A stretch of 58,934 bases of DNA from Bacteroidota bacterium (lineage in GTDB: Bacteria > Bacteroidota > Bacteroidia > Cytophagales > Cyclobacteriaceae). Below are positions 26,484 to 36,390 of this stretch, piece after piece (the first letter of the stretch is position 1; the number at the start of each line of letters is the position of its first letter). The notes below the pieces were generated by a model. It was given only the letters and a program-made list of their open reading frames with translations. It had not been told where the DNA came from and did no database searches. The DNA lies in contig CANIVF010000022.1 of the NCBI GenBank assembly GCA_947470895.1, positions 1 to 58,934 on the forward strand, in the 5' to 3' direction. The position numbers and the translations under genes were made by a program.

Positions 26484-28559
26484 TTAATAACCTCCCTGGT
26501 ATTTTCGTATAAACCACTCAGCAGAAATCAAGCTGAGAATAAGAAAGAATAACCACTTAAGATTAATTAGTTGATTAAAGGATTCTTCAGAATGAATAAG
26601 ACTTGCCGCTTTGGTCTTTTCAAGATCACTGGTTAACAAGGAGAATTCATTTGAATTATAAAACTTTCCGCCTGATTCACTGGAGAGCTTTTGAAGCAAA
26701 CCAAAATCAGCAGTGAGGTTTTGTGCTTCAATATTTTGTGCCTTCACTAAAAACTGACCGTTTACTTCTTCCGTCTTTTCATTTAACATGGTCGATGCTT
26801 TAAATCGATAGACCCCTTCTTTCAATCCTCCTATTCGATAGCGGGATCCTCCGGGGCTTGTCGTGTAACTATAATTGATCACTGCACCTTGATCATCACG
26901 CACTTGTAGTTGAATGGTGTTTCCATATATCAACTCAAACAAATCATTATATACCTGACTCTCGATTACAATCGGTTCTGAATCAGAAAACTCATTTTGT
27001 AACGGGAAACTGCGGAACTTACGCTTGTCTTCTTGTGTACTTAAATATTGAATGAGTTTTGAAAACAACTCATCAAATATTTCTGTGTTGCCATGATCCG
27101 CAAACTCATTGAGACGCCACCGCCAGAGACCTTCTCCGATTATCACGGCTATTTTCTTTTCACCTTCTTCCCAACTCATTAACAAAGGCCGGTCAGTAGT
27201 TACGCTGCCGATTTGCTGATAGAGCAGAACTTTAGCTTTTTGCGGATAAGTAAATTTTCCAAACGGAACTTGCACGGGCGGATAGCGTGAGAAAATTCCA
27301 TTACTGTTTTCTGAAAAATGAAAATCACGGAAGTCACTATTCACCACCGGAGTTATCTGATCCCATTGTCCGCGGTATTCAAATTGAATGGGAATTTGAT
27401 AAGCCGGCAACTGTCGTAAATTCGTTTGACTTCCAATCATCAACAGCATAGAAGATGAACTTTTGGAAAGCACGTTATAAAGAGGCAACGTTCTGCCAGT
27501 CACATCCATAACCTGATGAAAAATTATAAGCTCAGCAGCAGCAGACTTGAGGTATTCAGCATCGGCATTCGCTACACCCGGAATATGAACAATAAACTCA
27601 TAGTTTGAATTTTTTTCCACGACAGCTCTTAATGCTTTGATATCAGGATGAGGGGCTGGTGCTATTAATACAATTTTCTTTTTACCATCAACCACTTCAA
27701 TGAAAATGCTCAAGGCATTATTTCTCTTGTTTCTTTCCTGATCCAGTGGCTTAACCGAAATGTCGTAGCGTTGAATTCCTTTTTCAGAAGCATCCAATTG
27801 AAAATCAAAATCGATTAATGACTTCGTGCCTGTGTTTCGTTTTTCGTTACCTAACACCTTACCAGCCTTAATCACGCTCACTGAAACATCCTGATTCTCG
27901 ATGCCTTGCATCAACACCTGAGCTTTCAATGGAAATTTGTTTCCCTGATAGGCTACTTTATTAAAGGCAACATTCTTTAAGATTAAATCAACGCGCTCCG
28001 TAGTATCACCTAGGCCTACAGTATAAACCGGCACCCGCACAGGAGTATAAAGTGGTGATGCACCAGAATTATAAATACCATCAGATAACAGTACAACTCC
28101 AGCTAGATTCCTTCCTTCAAATTCATTGACAATATTTTGAATACCACGATTAAGATCTGACGTTTGACCGTTTGCCTTTACGATGGTCAAATCATTTCCA
28201 GCAAGGTCTTTCCATTTTACTTCATAACCTGAATTCTCTATGGCCTCCTTTGCTTCACTCAAAGTTGCTGTGAGTTTTGCCTGACCTACGGAGTCTATCA
28301 CTTCTCCCACAGAAGTGGATGAATCGATTAAAAATATCCACGTAGGTTTTTCATATTCATTGGTGATCAGTTTGAGAATAGGGCCTAACAAAAGGAATGC
28401 AAGAAAAGAAACGAGGACAGCTCGCAGCATAAATAAAATCCGGTTTGTTCTTTTGCTCCATGTGTACCTGGCTCGATAAAGAATAAGCGCATAGCCAACG
28501 CCAACTGCAACACACAGTAAAAGAAAATAAGGAGAATGTTCAAATAAAAGTCGCTGCAT
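26484..28559 (-). CDS. Membrane protein with a von Willebrand factor A-type domain (Bat-like)
   Basis: 691 residues. Two transmembrane helices at the N-terminus (about 11-29 and 40-66) are followed at once by a vWA MIDAS motif IDSSTS (Asp79, Ser81, Ser83) and VVLLSDG later. A large periplasmic region of beta-type domains leads to a last helix near 665-683. It is a surface or periplasmic protein that probably binds a partner through a metal site. It is the last gene of a four-gene operon (threonine aldolase, DUF3667, rarA, this), nine bases after rarA. It is separate from the MoxR/DUF58 cluster at 41-48 kb, to which similar proteins often belong. Confidence 0.75.
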   Translation of the reverse strand: MQRLLFEHSPYFLLLCVAVGVGYALILYRARYTWSKRTNRILFMLRAVLVSFLAFLLLGPILKLITNEYEKPTWIFLIDSSTSVGEVIDSVGQAKLTATLSEAKEAIENSGYEVKWKDLAGNDLTIVKANGQTSDLNRGIQNIVNEFEGRNLAGVVLLSDGIYNSGASPLYTPVRVPVYTVGLGDTTERVDLILKNVAFNKVAYQGNKFPLKAQVLMQGIENQDVSVSVIKAGKVLGNEKRNTGTKSLIDFDFQLDASEKGIQRYDISVKPLDQERNKRNNALSIFIEVVDGKKKIVLIAPAPHPDIKALRAVVEKNSNYEFIVHIPGVANADAEYLKSAAAELIIFHQVMDVTGRTLPLYNVLSKSSSSMLLMIGSQTNLRQLPAYQIPIQFEYRGQWDQITPVVNSDFRDFHFSENSNGIFSRYPPVQVPFGKFTYPQKAKVLLYQQIGSVTTDRPLLMSWEEGEKKIAVIIGEGLWRWRLNEFADHGNTEIFDELFSKLIQYLSTQEDKRKFRSFPLQNEFSDSEPIVIESQVYNDLFELIYGNTIQLQVRDDQGAVINYSYTTSPGGSRYRIGGLKEGVYRFKASTMLNEKTEEVNGQFLVKAQNIEAQNLTADFGLLQKLSSESGGKFYNSNEFSLLTSDLEKTKAASLIHSEESFNQLINLKWLFFLILSLISAEWFIRKYQGGY

Positions 28560-28568
28560 TTATTTCAG

Positions 28569-29828
28569 TCAGTAATTATACTTCTTATCCCACAATTTTT
28601 TCAGGTAATTTCTCAATTCCTCCTCGCGGGCATTTTTGCCGGGCTCGTAGAATTTAGTTTCCTTGATCTGATCCGGTAGAAATTCCATCGCCACAAAGTT
28701 ATTACGGAAGTCATGGGCATATTGATATCCCTTTCCGTAGTCAAGGTCTTTCATCAGTTTGGTTGGCGCATTACGCACCGCCAACGGCACGGGGAGATCA
28801 CCGGTTTCATTCACCATAGCCAATGCTTTTTCAATGGCCATATAGCTCGCATTGCTCTTGGAGGAAGTGGCCAGATAAATGGCACACTGGGAAAGAATAA
28901 TCCGCGCCTCTGGATAACCTATTACATTCACTGCCTGAAATGCAGTAGTCGCCATGACCAAAGCGGTTGGGTTTGCATTGCCGATATCTTCCGATGCCAG
29001 GATCACCATTCTGCGGGCAATAAATTTCACATCTTCTCCTCCTTCGATCATGCGCGCCAAATAATACACTGCTGCATTCGGATCACTGCCGCGAATTGAT
29101 TTTATGAATGCTGATATAATATCGTAATGCTGTTCTCCACTTTTATCATAAATAGCGATGTGCTTTTGAGCAACATTCATCACGAATTCGTCCGTGATTT
29201 CATCAGCCGCAGATTCGCTGATTATTTCGAGCAGGTTTAAAAGCTTTCGTGCATCACCACCTGAAATATTGATCAGGGCCTGATATTCTTTGATGTTGAT
29301 CTTTCTCTTTTTTAACTCCACATCTTTTGAGAGCGCATGCCCAATCAGTTTAATGAGGTCTGCTTCCGTTAGTGCTTTGAGGGTATACACTTGACATCGT
29401 GAAAGCAATGCTGAGTTAACTTCAAAGGAAGGGTTTTCGGTGGTTGCTCCAATTAAGGTAATCACTCCTTTTTCTACAGCACCGAGCAGCGCATCTTGTT
29501 GTGATTTGTTGAAGCGATGAATTTCATCAATGAATAAAATCACCCTGCTTGCCCGCCTTGCCTGGTCGATAACATCGCGTACATCCTTCACACCAGCACT
29601 TACTGCGCTCAGCATGTAAAAGGGTCGCTTCACTTCGTTGGCAATGATATTGGCGATCGTAGTTTTTCCTACCCCCGGAGGTCCCCATAAAATCATAGAA
29701 GGCACATTGCCTGTTAGAATTGCTTTGCGGATGATTCCGTTTTCACCAACCAGATGCTCCTGACCAATCAGGTCCTCAAGTTTCGAAGGCCTTAAGCGTT
29801 CAGCTAATGGAGCATTGGTTTCAAACAT
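28569..29828 (-). CDS. rarA: Replication-associated recombination protein A (RarA/MgsA AAA+ ATPase)
   Basis: 419 residues of normal length. Walker A is [15 protein letters not shown] (about 46-60) and Walker B/sensor is [45 protein letters not shown] and [22 protein letters not shown] belong to the clamp-loader-like body and tetramerisation domain. It acts at stalled replication forks. It lies three bases from the DUF3667 gene and nine from the vWA gene. Confidence 0.95.
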   Translation of the reverse strand: MFETNAPLAERLRPSKLEDLIGQEHLVGENGIIRKAILTGNVPSMILWGPPGVGKTTIANIIANEVKRPFYMLSAVSAGVKDVRDVIDQARRASRVILFIDEIHRFNKSQQDALLGAVEKGVITLIGATTENPSFEVNSALLSRCQVYTLKALTEADLIKLIGHALSKDVELKKRKINIKEYQALINISGGDARKLLNLLEIISESAADEITDEFVMNVAQKHIAIYDKSGEQHYDIISAFIKSIRGSDPNAAVYYLARMIEGGEDVKFIARRMVILASEDIGNANPTALVMATTAFQAVNVIGYPEARIILSQCAIYLATSSKSNASYMAIEKALAMVNETGDLPVPLAVRNAPTKLMKDLDYGKGYQYAHDFRNNFVAMEFLPDQIKETKFYEPGKNAREEELRNYLKKLWDKKYNY

Positions 29829-29831
29829 GAT

Positions 29832-30968
29832 TTATAGATACATTAGAATTGCCAACATACTTCCGGTAATACCGATCATGAGACAAACAAAAAAAGCAAA
29901 CAAAAAAATACTATACTTAAGAATAGTTTTGCGCCAGCTTTGCTGGTACATACGTTTCATCCCCAGGGGCAAATAAACCAGCGCCCAGATGACCATCGCG
30001 GAAGTAAGTAATCCACCAACAAAAGGGATATAATCGAACAACAAATAGAACGAAGCTGCGAGATAAAAGAAATTGTAGTAATAGATTGAGAAAACTAAAT
30101 GTTCCGAATAGTAATAATCTCTGCGAACATAAAGCAACTTTAATAGTAGCGCAAAAATCGGCAATAAATAAAACAACACTTTCGAAAAGTTTTCGAGAAA
30201 TGCTTTCTTAAAATCATCGGTAAACCGATTCCCTGCATCATCACCCTGATATCGTTGATTTAACTCAATGCCACGAATATGTAATTTTTTCATGAGCCAT
30301 CCATGACGCTCTGATGCAGGAAGGGCCTGCTGAGCTGAGTCATATTCCTTGATGGATTTATATTCTGAATCCATCAAGCTAATGCCGTTCTTTTTTTTCT
30401 TTGCGTTAATTTTCTTCTCGGGTCCCAGCGAGTTTATGATATCTGTTGTGTCAGCGGCCAACGATGTATTATAGATGGAATCTGCTTTTGAAGAATCTAT
30501 ACCTGACTCATTGAGTTCTTCCTTTATTTGCTTCATCCCCTCCCTAAATTCTTTCTTGTCTTCTTGAATTAATACCCTGTTCTTCTTTTTGTCTTCTATA
30601 TCCGGTAATGAGAAAAGAAGCAGGAAGAAAATAAAACTAATAAAGACGTAAGCGCGGGCCGGGTGGTAGTCGCTCTCTCTTTTTCCGGCTGTGTATTCTA
30701 CTGGTAAAAATCCTGGCTTAAATAACAGGAACTTAATGGTACGAAAGAATTTTGATTCGAAACTGTAAAATGAGCCAATGAAGTTTTCAATTAACTCACC
30801 CATGGTTTGCCTTCTCGGTAGATCTTTTTGTCCACAGTGGTGGCAATAGGTGTATACCAACTTCTCACCACAGTTTAAACAAAATTCATTATTCAGTTTT
30901 TTGTCTGTGCCTTGCTCAGCGTCTACCATACTTTCCGCTAACGGAAAAGATTTTCCTAAATCTTCCAT
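29832..30968 (-). CDS. DUF3667 family membrane protein with an N-terminal zinc-ribbon
   Basis: 378 residues. The zinc ribbon is CLNCGEKLVYTYCHHCGQ (about 31-48, four Cys), the hallmark of DUF3667. A conserved amphipathic part (GELIENFIGSFYSFESKFFRTIKFLLFKPGFLPVEY) and four or more C-terminal transmembrane helices follow. A long charged Lys/Glu loop separates them (about 125-215). The function is unknown. It is co-transcribed with threonine aldolase upstream and rarA downstream, with three-base gaps on both sides. Confidence 0.88.
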   Translation of the reverse strand: MEDLGKSFPLAESMVDAEQGTDKKLNNEFCLNCGEKLVYTYCHHCGQKDLPRRQTMGELIENFIGSFYSFESKFFRTIKFLLFKPGFLPVEYTAGKRESDYHPARAYVFISFIFFLLLFSLPDIEDKKKNRVLIQEDKKEFREGMKQIKEELNESGIDSSKADSIYNTSLAADTTDIINSLGPEKKINAKKKKNGISLMDSEYKSIKEYDSAQQALPASERHGWLMKKLHIRGIELNQRYQGDDAGNRFTDDFKKAFLENFSKVLFYLLPIFALLLKLLYVRRDYYYSEHLVFSIYYYNFFYLAASFYLLFDYIPFVGGLLTSAMVIWALVYLPLGMKRMYQQSWRKTILKYSIFLFAFFVCLMIGITGSMLAILMYL

Positions 30969-30971
30969 AAA

Positions 30972-31997
30972 TCAGAAGGATATTTTTTTGATTACGTCTA
31001 CTGTTTTTTCCAGCATGCGATCATCAAAATCAAGATGTGTGACTAATCGGATTTCCTGCGCTCCGAATTTAATGGCTTTAATATCATGTTCGGATAATTT
31101 TGCTAGTGCCTGCTCAGGAGTTACTTTGTCAATCACGGAAAAAATAACAATGTTGGTATCTACCGGCATAATGGACTTTACCCAGTTTGCATTACTCAAT
31201 GCTTTTTCAAGTTTAGCAGCCCGAACGTGATCGTCTTTCAATCGCGCGATGTTGTTATTTAATGCATAGATGCCAGCAGCTGCCAGAAATCCCGCTTGCC
31301 TCATGCCTCCACCAAATGCTTTACGCATGCGCCTTGCTTTGGGCTCTACTTCTCTTTTGCAAGCTAACACTGAACCAACTGGTGCACCCAATCCTTTGGA
31401 AAGACAAATCGAAATTGAATCAAAATATTTTCCGTAATCAACAGCTTTGTCACCTGTTTCAGTCAAGGCATTAAAGAAACGCGCTCCATCCAAATGCATA
31501 TTCAATCCTTTTGATCGGGCAAACTCGCTGATTACTGCAATATCTTTCAAATAATAAAAACTCCCTGCTTCGCGCACCACGGTATTCTCTAACGACACTA
31601 CGGAAGAAACGGGCTGATGCACATCTTGGGTGTTGTTGACATTAGCCCCTACTTCTTCAACAGAAAGTCTTCCGCGACTACCATCCAGCAAACGCACGCT
31701 GGCCAAACTATTTCCAGCAACCCCTCCACCTTCATATTTATATATATGTGATCCTTTGTAGCAGATCACTTCATCATAAGGCTGCGTAAGAATTTTTATA
31801 CCGATCTGGTTCGTCATCGTTCCTGACGGGCAAAAAATTGCGGCATCCATGCCCAGCATCGAAGCACATTTATGTTCCAACTCTTTTACAGACGGATCTT
31901 CTCCGAATACGTCATCGCCTACTTCGGCCGTCATCATGGCTTCGAGCATGCCTTTGGTCGGCTTGGTCACGGTATCACTTCTTAAATCAACAATCAT
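30972..31997 (-). CDS. ltaE: Low-specificity L-threonine aldolase (PLP-dependent)
   Basis: 341 residues. Fold type I PLP enzyme with the aldolase opening DLRSDTVTKPTKGML (4-18), GDDVFGEDPSVKELE, FCPSGTMTNQIGI (about 56-68), HLDGARFFNAL and the PLP-binding Lys in ISICLSKGLGAPVGS (about residue 200). It cleaves threonine or allo-threonine to glycine and acetaldehyde. It is the first gene of the operon that ends with the vWA protein. Confidence 0.93.
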   Translation of the reverse strand: MIVDLRSDTVTKPTKGMLEAMMTAEVGDDVFGEDPSVKELEHKCASMLGMDAAIFCPSGTMTNQIGIKILTQPYDEVICYKGSHIYKYEGGGVAGNSLASVRLLDGSRGRLSVEEVGANVNNTQDVHQPVSSVVSLENTVVREAGSFYYLKDIAVISEFARSKGLNMHLDGARFFNALTETGDKAVDYGKYFDSISICLSKGLGAPVGSVLACKREVEPKARRMRKAFGGGMRQAGFLAAAGIYALNNNIARLKDDHVRAAKLEKALSNANWVKSIMPVDTNIVIFSVIDKVTPEQALAKLSEHDIKAIKFGAQEIRLVTHLDFDDRMLEKTVDVIKKISF

Positions 31998-32060
31998 GGT
32001 ATTATCCTTAAAATCCGAAATTACAAAAAGAGGCGTTGTGTAGGATTAAATTATATGTCA

Positions 32061-32092
32061 TTTGGTTTTTCGGTCAGATCGGCCTACTTTTG
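32061..32092 (+). promoter_or_regulatory. Promoter of the initiator tRNA gene
   Basis: TTTG at 32061-32064, 20 bases, then TACTTTTG at 32085-32092, a full match to the Bacteroidota -33/-7 consensus. The expected start site (about 32099) lies just before the tRNA at 32104. Confidence 0.8.
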
Positions 32093-32103
32093 TGCCTCTA
32101 AAT

Positions 32104-32176
<73 letters not shown>

Positions 32177-32181
32177 CAAGG

Positions 32182-32210
32182 AAAAAGCGACTATAGTAGT
32201 CGCTTTTTTT
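32182..32210 (+). terminator. tRNA-fMet terminator
   Basis: A 12-bp perfect stem, AAAAAGCGACTA / TAGTCGCTTTTT, with a 3-base loop and a T7 tract, six bases after the tRNA. Confidence 0.92.
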
Positions 32211-32245
32211 ATTTTAAGGCTGTCCATCTTCTCTTAGCTTTCTGC

Positions 32246-33616
32246 ATGAAATCTATTTTTTACATCACCTTCATCCTGATTTCTTTATTTCCACAGAGCA
32301 ACCTTGCCCAAAATTCAAAATCCTTAAACGCTCAGCTTCAGGCCTATGAAGTAAAATTCAAGAATCTGATGGCCACGCGCGGGCTTTCCTACATTGAAGG
32401 AAAAGTAAATCAGAAAAAAATCGAAGATGTGGTCAGCCAGTATAGTGAAGATCTCCATGGCGACCCTCAACCCGGATTCGCACTTTTATTCTATCACTTT
32501 GAAAATGATACGCTTTACCATTGGCTGTTTAATCACAATACGCTGGAAGCAACAGCCATCACGCTATTAAAGGTTGACTCCCTAATTGCCATGGAAAACA
32601 CACTCAAGTTTTCATTGGCGATAGATGAAAAACTTAATGCTAGTCGTAGTGTGTTTAAAAACGAAAATAAAAAGTACCGGTTACGCACTTATCAAAGCGT
32701 GCCGATCATTAGCAAAATACTTTTACCTCCTGCCATCAGCGAAAAACTTATTGGTAAAAAGTACCTCATCATTTTGCCCATATTGAATCTCTCAAGTTTT
32801 CCATTCGCCCTATTAAAGCCATGGGGAGAGGAGAAAGGAATGCTGATCGATTCCATGTCGTATTCCTTTGCTCACAACTTCACCCAGTTTTTTCAGTCAG
32901 TAGAAGATAATGCCATGAGCTATGACCAGAATTACAAGTTGAAGAATGGGACATTTCAATTTAATCTGACTAAACCTATTATTTGTGGTAATCCTTCCTT
33001 CACGGATCGGTGCACGGATCAATTAAAAGCATTGCCGGGTGCAGAAAAAGAAGCCACTGAAGTTGGTAGATTTCTGAATGCCCCCGTGCTAACCGGAACG
33101 GCTGCCCGTAAAGATTCCGTAACGGCCAGGATGATCACATCAAATTTTATTTATTTATCCACCCACGGTTGGGCCGATCCGGAATCTCCGCTTGATAGTA
33201 GTTTTATCGCTTTATATCAACCAGACGGATGTGGATTCATCACTCCACGAGAAATACAATCGATAACACTTAAGAATAAGCCCATCGTGATTTTAAGTGC
33301 TTGCCAAACTGGGTTAGGAATGATTCATGAAGCCGGTATTGTTGGGCTGGCACGGGGGTTTTTAAAAGCGGGAGCACAATCTGTGTTGATGAGTTTATGG
33401 GATGTGAATGATGCTGAAACTGAAAAACTGATGAATCTGTTTGTGCAGGAGTTGCAAGTGCCCCATCCTTTTTTTCCTTCCGAACATTGGCGACAAGCCG
33501 TGCTTAAGTATAAAAGCAATGGAAAGAAGGATGCCATCAATTGGTCGGCATTTCAGAATTTTGGTGTTCCATATCGGTTGATAGGACCGGCAGGTCTTTT
33601 GCCAGTGGAAAATTGA
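32246..33616 (+). CDS. Secreted stand-alone CHAT-domain protease
   Basis: 456 residues with a signal peptide (1-21, SNLA|QN), so exported. The C-terminal half is a complete CHAT (caspase HetF associated with TPR) domain. It has the LIILPILNLSSFPFALL entry strand, catalytic His in LSTHGWAD (about 306), catalytic Cys in ILSACQTG (about 352) and GIVGLARGFLKAGAQSVLMSLWDVND. The first ~170 residues are helical but lack clear TPR repeats, unlike most CHAT proteins. CHAT proteases cleave proteins after specific residues, often when activated by a partner. No partner or substrate gene is adjacent; era follows after about 55 bases. Confidence 0.88.
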   Translation: MKSIFYITFILISLFPQSNLAQNSKSLNAQLQAYEVKFKNLMATRGLSYIEGKVNQKKIEDVVSQYSEDLHGDPQPGFALLFYHFENDTLYHWLFNHNTLEATAITLLKVDSLIAMENTLKFSLAIDEKLNASRSVFKNENKKYRLRTYQSVPIISKILLPPAISEKLIGKKYLIILPILNLSSFPFALLKPWGEEKGMLIDSMSYSFAHNFTQFFQSVEDNAMSYDQNYKLKNGTFQFNLTKPIICGNPSFTDRCTDQLKALPGAEKEATEVGRFLNAPVLTGTAARKDSVTARMITSNFIYLSTHGWADPESPLDSSFIALYQPDGCGFITPREIQSITLKNKPIVILSACQTGLGMIHEAGIVGLARGFLKAGAQSVLMSLWDVNDAETEKLMNLFVQELQVPHPFFPSEHWRQAVLKYKSNGKKDAINWSAFQNFGVPYRLIGPAGLLPVEN

Positions 33617-33671
33617 AGATTGAATAGCGATCAGGAAGGCTTAACTTTGATTTTTACATGAATCAATTAAA

Positions 33672-34553
33672 GTGTCCACACCCCACAAATCCGGTTTCGT
33701 CAGTATCGTAGGCAAGCCCAACGTGGGTAAGAGCAGCCTCATCAATAAACTGGTGGGCGAAAATCTTTCCATCATCACCGCCAAGGCGCAAACTACGCGG
33801 CATCGCATTATGGGTATTTTGAATGGTGAGAATTTTCAGATTGTCTACTCCGATACCCCAGGCATTCTCGAACCCAAGTACGAATTGCAGCAGGCCATGA
33901 TGGGCTATGTAAAAGTATCATTGGAAGATGCCGATCTTATTTTGTTGATTGTGGAGTTGGGAGAAAAGTATGATGATCAGCTTTTCGAAATTTTCAAAAC
34001 CGTGCAAACACCAATCCTATTGGTGATTAATAAAATTGATCTGGCCAAAGGATCCCAGGTGAATGACAAAATTGAGTATTGGAAAACACTGATCAATGCT
34101 AAAGAAATCATTCCTGTTTCTGCCAAAGACGGCACCAACCTGGATCAGCTTTTTACTTCGATTCAAAACTATTTACCCGAGCATCCCGGTTATTATCCAA
34201 AAGATAATTTCACCGATCGGAGTGAACGGTTCTTTGCCTCCGAAATCATTCGCGAAAAAATCTTTTTGAATTACGATCAGGAGATACCATACAGCTCGGA
34301 AGTAGGTATTGAAACCTTTAAAGAAGAAGACGCCATCATTCGCATACGCGCTACGATTTATGTAGAGCGCGATTCACAGAAAGGCATCCTCATCGGCAAA
34401 GGTGGAAGTTCATTAAAGAAAGTTGGCTCCGAAGCCCGCATCGATTTAGAAAAGTTTTTCGGCAAGAAAATCTTTCTGGAAACCCACGTGAAAGTGGCTG
34501 ACAACTGGCGAAAGCAGACACTCAAACTAAAGCACTTCGGCTATACTGAATAA
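33672..34553 (+). CDS. era: GTPase Era
   Basis: 293 residues from a GTG start. G1 is GKPNVGKS, G2 region KAQTTRH, G3 DTPG, G4 NKID and G5 SAKDG, followed by a C-terminal KH domain (GILIGKGGSSLKKVG, about 237-251). It binds the 3' end of 16S rRNA and helps 30S maturation. It lies just upstream of the second ribosome-assembly GTPase gene, der. Confidence 0.96.
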   Translation: MSTPHKSGFVSIVGKPNVGKSSLINKLVGENLSIITAKAQTTRHRIMGILNGENFQIVYSDTPGILEPKYELQQAMMGYVKVSLEDADLILLIVELGEKYDDQLFEIFKTVQTPILLVINKIDLAKGSQVNDKIEYWKTLINAKEIIPVSAKDGTNLDQLFTSIQNYLPEHPGYYPKDNFTDRSERFFASEIIREKIFLNYDQEIPYSSEVGIETFKEEDAIIRIRATIYVERDSQKGILIGKGGSSLKKVGSEARIDLEKFFGKKIFLETHVKVADNWRKQTLKLKHFGYTE

Positions 34554-34663
34554 GGGTTCACTCTTTCCGGGGACGGAGATTCAATTTTTAAATAGGATTA
34601 TAATCATCAACTTTGCGCTTTGATTTCGGGCCTTAAGGCCTTTTAGACACTGATTCATAAGTA

Positions 34664-35971
34664 ATGGCGAATATTGTAGCAATTGTTGGGAGACCCAACG
34701 TAGGCAAGTCTACGTTTTTCAACCGATTAGTAGAACAGCGACAAGCAATCATGGACGACATGCCCGGTGTAACCCGAGACCGTCACTATGGCTATGCTGA
34801 ATGGATTGGAAAGTATTTTACCGTAATCGACACTGGCGGTTACGTGACCGGATCGGACGACAAGTTTGAATCGCAAATCCGCACCCAGGTTGAAATGGCT
34901 CTCGATGAATGCACAGCCGTCATCTTTATGGTGGATTGCAAAGACGGTCTTACAGGCTACGACAAGGAATTTGCCAACATCATTCGCAGATCAAAAAAGC
35001 CAGTATTTATTGCAGCCAACAAAGCAGACACTCCCAACAAGGCAGATCAGGCCAACGAATTCTATGAATTAGGTATGGGCGATGTCTTTGCTGTATCGGC
35101 CGAAAATGGTTCCGGAACCGGAGAATTGCTTGATGAATTAGTGAAAATATTTCCTTCTGAAGGTGTTGAAGATCCGGACGCTGGAATACCAAAAATTGCC
35201 ATTGTAGGCAGACCGAACGTAGGTAAATCCTCGTTTTTGAATATACTTTTAGGGAAAGAAAGAAGCATTGTTACCGATGAGGCTGGCACCACCCGCGATG
35301 CCATTCACTCACGCTATAAAATGTATGGCAATGATTTCATTTTGATCGACACTGCCGGAATCAGAAAGAAAACCAAGGTAACTGATGACGTGGAGTTTTA
35401 TTCTGTGCTGCGCTCTTTGCGTGCATTAGAAGAAAGTGATGTGTGTATTGTTATCGTGGATGCCGAGCGTGGCTTGGAGTCGCAAGACGTGAATATCATC
35501 GGCCTGGCCCAAAAGCAAAACAAAGGCATCGTAATAATGGTGAATAAGTGGGATCTGATCGAAAAAGACACCAAGACAGCAGATACATTTAAAAAAGACA
35601 TCTTAGAAAAAATTGCTCCGATTACGTATATACCAGTGATTTTTGCATCGGTGCTTACCAAACAGCGCATTTTTCAGGTGATTGAAAAAGCTGTTGAAGT
35701 TTACAATAACAAGACTAAGCGAGTGCCTACTTCTAAACTGAATGATGCGCTCCTCCCTGAAATTGTTCACTATCCGCCAGCAGCAACCAAGGGTAAGCAC
35801 ATTCAGATCAAATACATCACGCAAGTGCCAGGAAAATCGCCAGCCTTTGCGTTCTTCTGCAATCTTCCCCAATATATTCAGGAGAGCTACATGCGCTTTT
35901 TAGAAAACCGATTGAGAGAAAACTTTGATTTTGAAGGGGTGCCGATCCGTTTATTTTTCCGTAAAAAATAA
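34664..35971 (+). CDS. der: GTPase Der (EngA), tandem GTP-binding domains
   Basis: 435 residues. The first G domain has GRPNVGKS (about 8-15), DTGG and NKAD. The second has GRPNVGKS again near 184 with DTAG and NKWD. A KH-like C-terminal domain ends FEGVPIRLFFRKK, the usual Der end. It is needed for 50S assembly. Spacing of about 110 bases from era leaves open whether they share a transcript. Confidence 0.97.
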   Translation: MANIVAIVGRPNVGKSTFFNRLVEQRQAIMDDMPGVTRDRHYGYAEWIGKYFTVIDTGGYVTGSDDKFESQIRTQVEMALDECTAVIFMVDCKDGLTGYDKEFANIIRRSKKPVFIAANKADTPNKADQANEFYELGMGDVFAVSAENGSGTGELLDELVKIFPSEGVEDPDAGIPKIAIVGRPNVGKSSFLNILLGKERSIVTDEAGTTRDAIHSRYKMYGNDFILIDTAGIRKKTKVTDDVEFYSVLRSLRALEESDVCIVIVDAERGLESQDVNIIGLAQKQNKGIVIMVNKWDLIEKDTKTADTFKKDILEKIAPITYIPVIFASVLTKQRIFQVIEKAVEVYNNKTKRVPTSKLNDALLPEIVHYPPAATKGKHIQIKYITQVPGKSPAFAFFCNLPQYIQESYMRFLENRLRENFDFEGVPIRLFFRKK

Positions 35972-36084
35972 TTCGCAAACGGTAGCAATAAATTAATTTC
36001 TCACGAACCCATCAAAACAGGCTGGTTTCTCTAATTAATTTCTAATTTTTTTGACTAAAATAGCCGCAATTTAGACTGAGTTCC

Positions 36085-36092
36085 TATCTTTG
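36085..36092 (+). promoter_or_regulatory. Putative -7 box TATCTTTG upstream of the small lipoprotein gene
   Basis: A full match to TAnnTTTG, about 28 bases before the ATG at 36120. I see no good TTTG at the -33 position. Confidence 0.5.
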
Positions 36093-36119
36093 AGGCCAAA
36101 TTCAAATAACCTGTAAACT

Positions 36120-36326
36120 ATGAAAAAATTTATCGCATCCCTTATCGTTTGTGGCTTTGCTGTAGCAATGGTTGCATGTGGTGGTAACAAAGAAGAAATT
36201 GCTGCTAAAGCTAAGGCTGATTCTACAAGAGTTGCTGACTCTACCGCTGCTGTTGAAGCTGCTGCTGCCGCAGCCGCTGCTGTTGCTGATACTACTGCTG
36301 TTGATTCAGCTGCTGTAGTAAAGTAA
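36120..36326 (+). CDS. Small Ala-rich lipoprotein
   Basis: 68 residues. The lipobox MVAC|GG (Cys20) follows a clean signal peptide. The mature peptide is about 48 residues, Ala-rich with regular Asp-Ser/Asp-Thr pairs and a run of eight Ala, probably helical. It resembles abundant small lipoproteins of Bacteroidota in style, though I cannot assign a family. It has its own promoter box and a strong terminator, which fits high independent expression. Confidence 0.8.
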   Translation: MKKFIASLIVCGFAVAMVACGGNKEEIAAKAKADSTRVADSTAAVEAAAAAAAAVADTTAVDSAAVVK

Positions 36327-36352
36327 TCGATCTTTAAAAGATTGACCCAAAG

Positions 36353-36379
36353 AGGCTTTAGATATCTAAAGCCTTTTTT
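36353..36379 (+). terminator. Terminator of the small lipoprotein gene
   Basis: AGGCTTTA and TAAAGCCT pair around GATATC (itself palindromic), followed by T6. It ends about 12 bases before the next start codon. Confidence 0.88.
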
Positions 36380-36390
36380 ATTTTGCGCCT

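Noticed and set aside
32246-33616. CHAT protein as part of a Craspase or gasdermin defence system
   Set aside because: No Cas7-11, gasdermin-like or other defence gene lies nearby, and the protein has a signal peptide.
33672-35971. era and der as a recent duplication
   Set aside because: Both are standard, distinct GTPases: one G domain plus KH in Era, two G domains plus KH-like in Der.
36241-36320. GCTGCTGCC-type triplet repeat as a microsatellite
   Set aside because: It codes for the Ala run of a small lipoprotein and the codons vary, so it is ordinary coding sequence.
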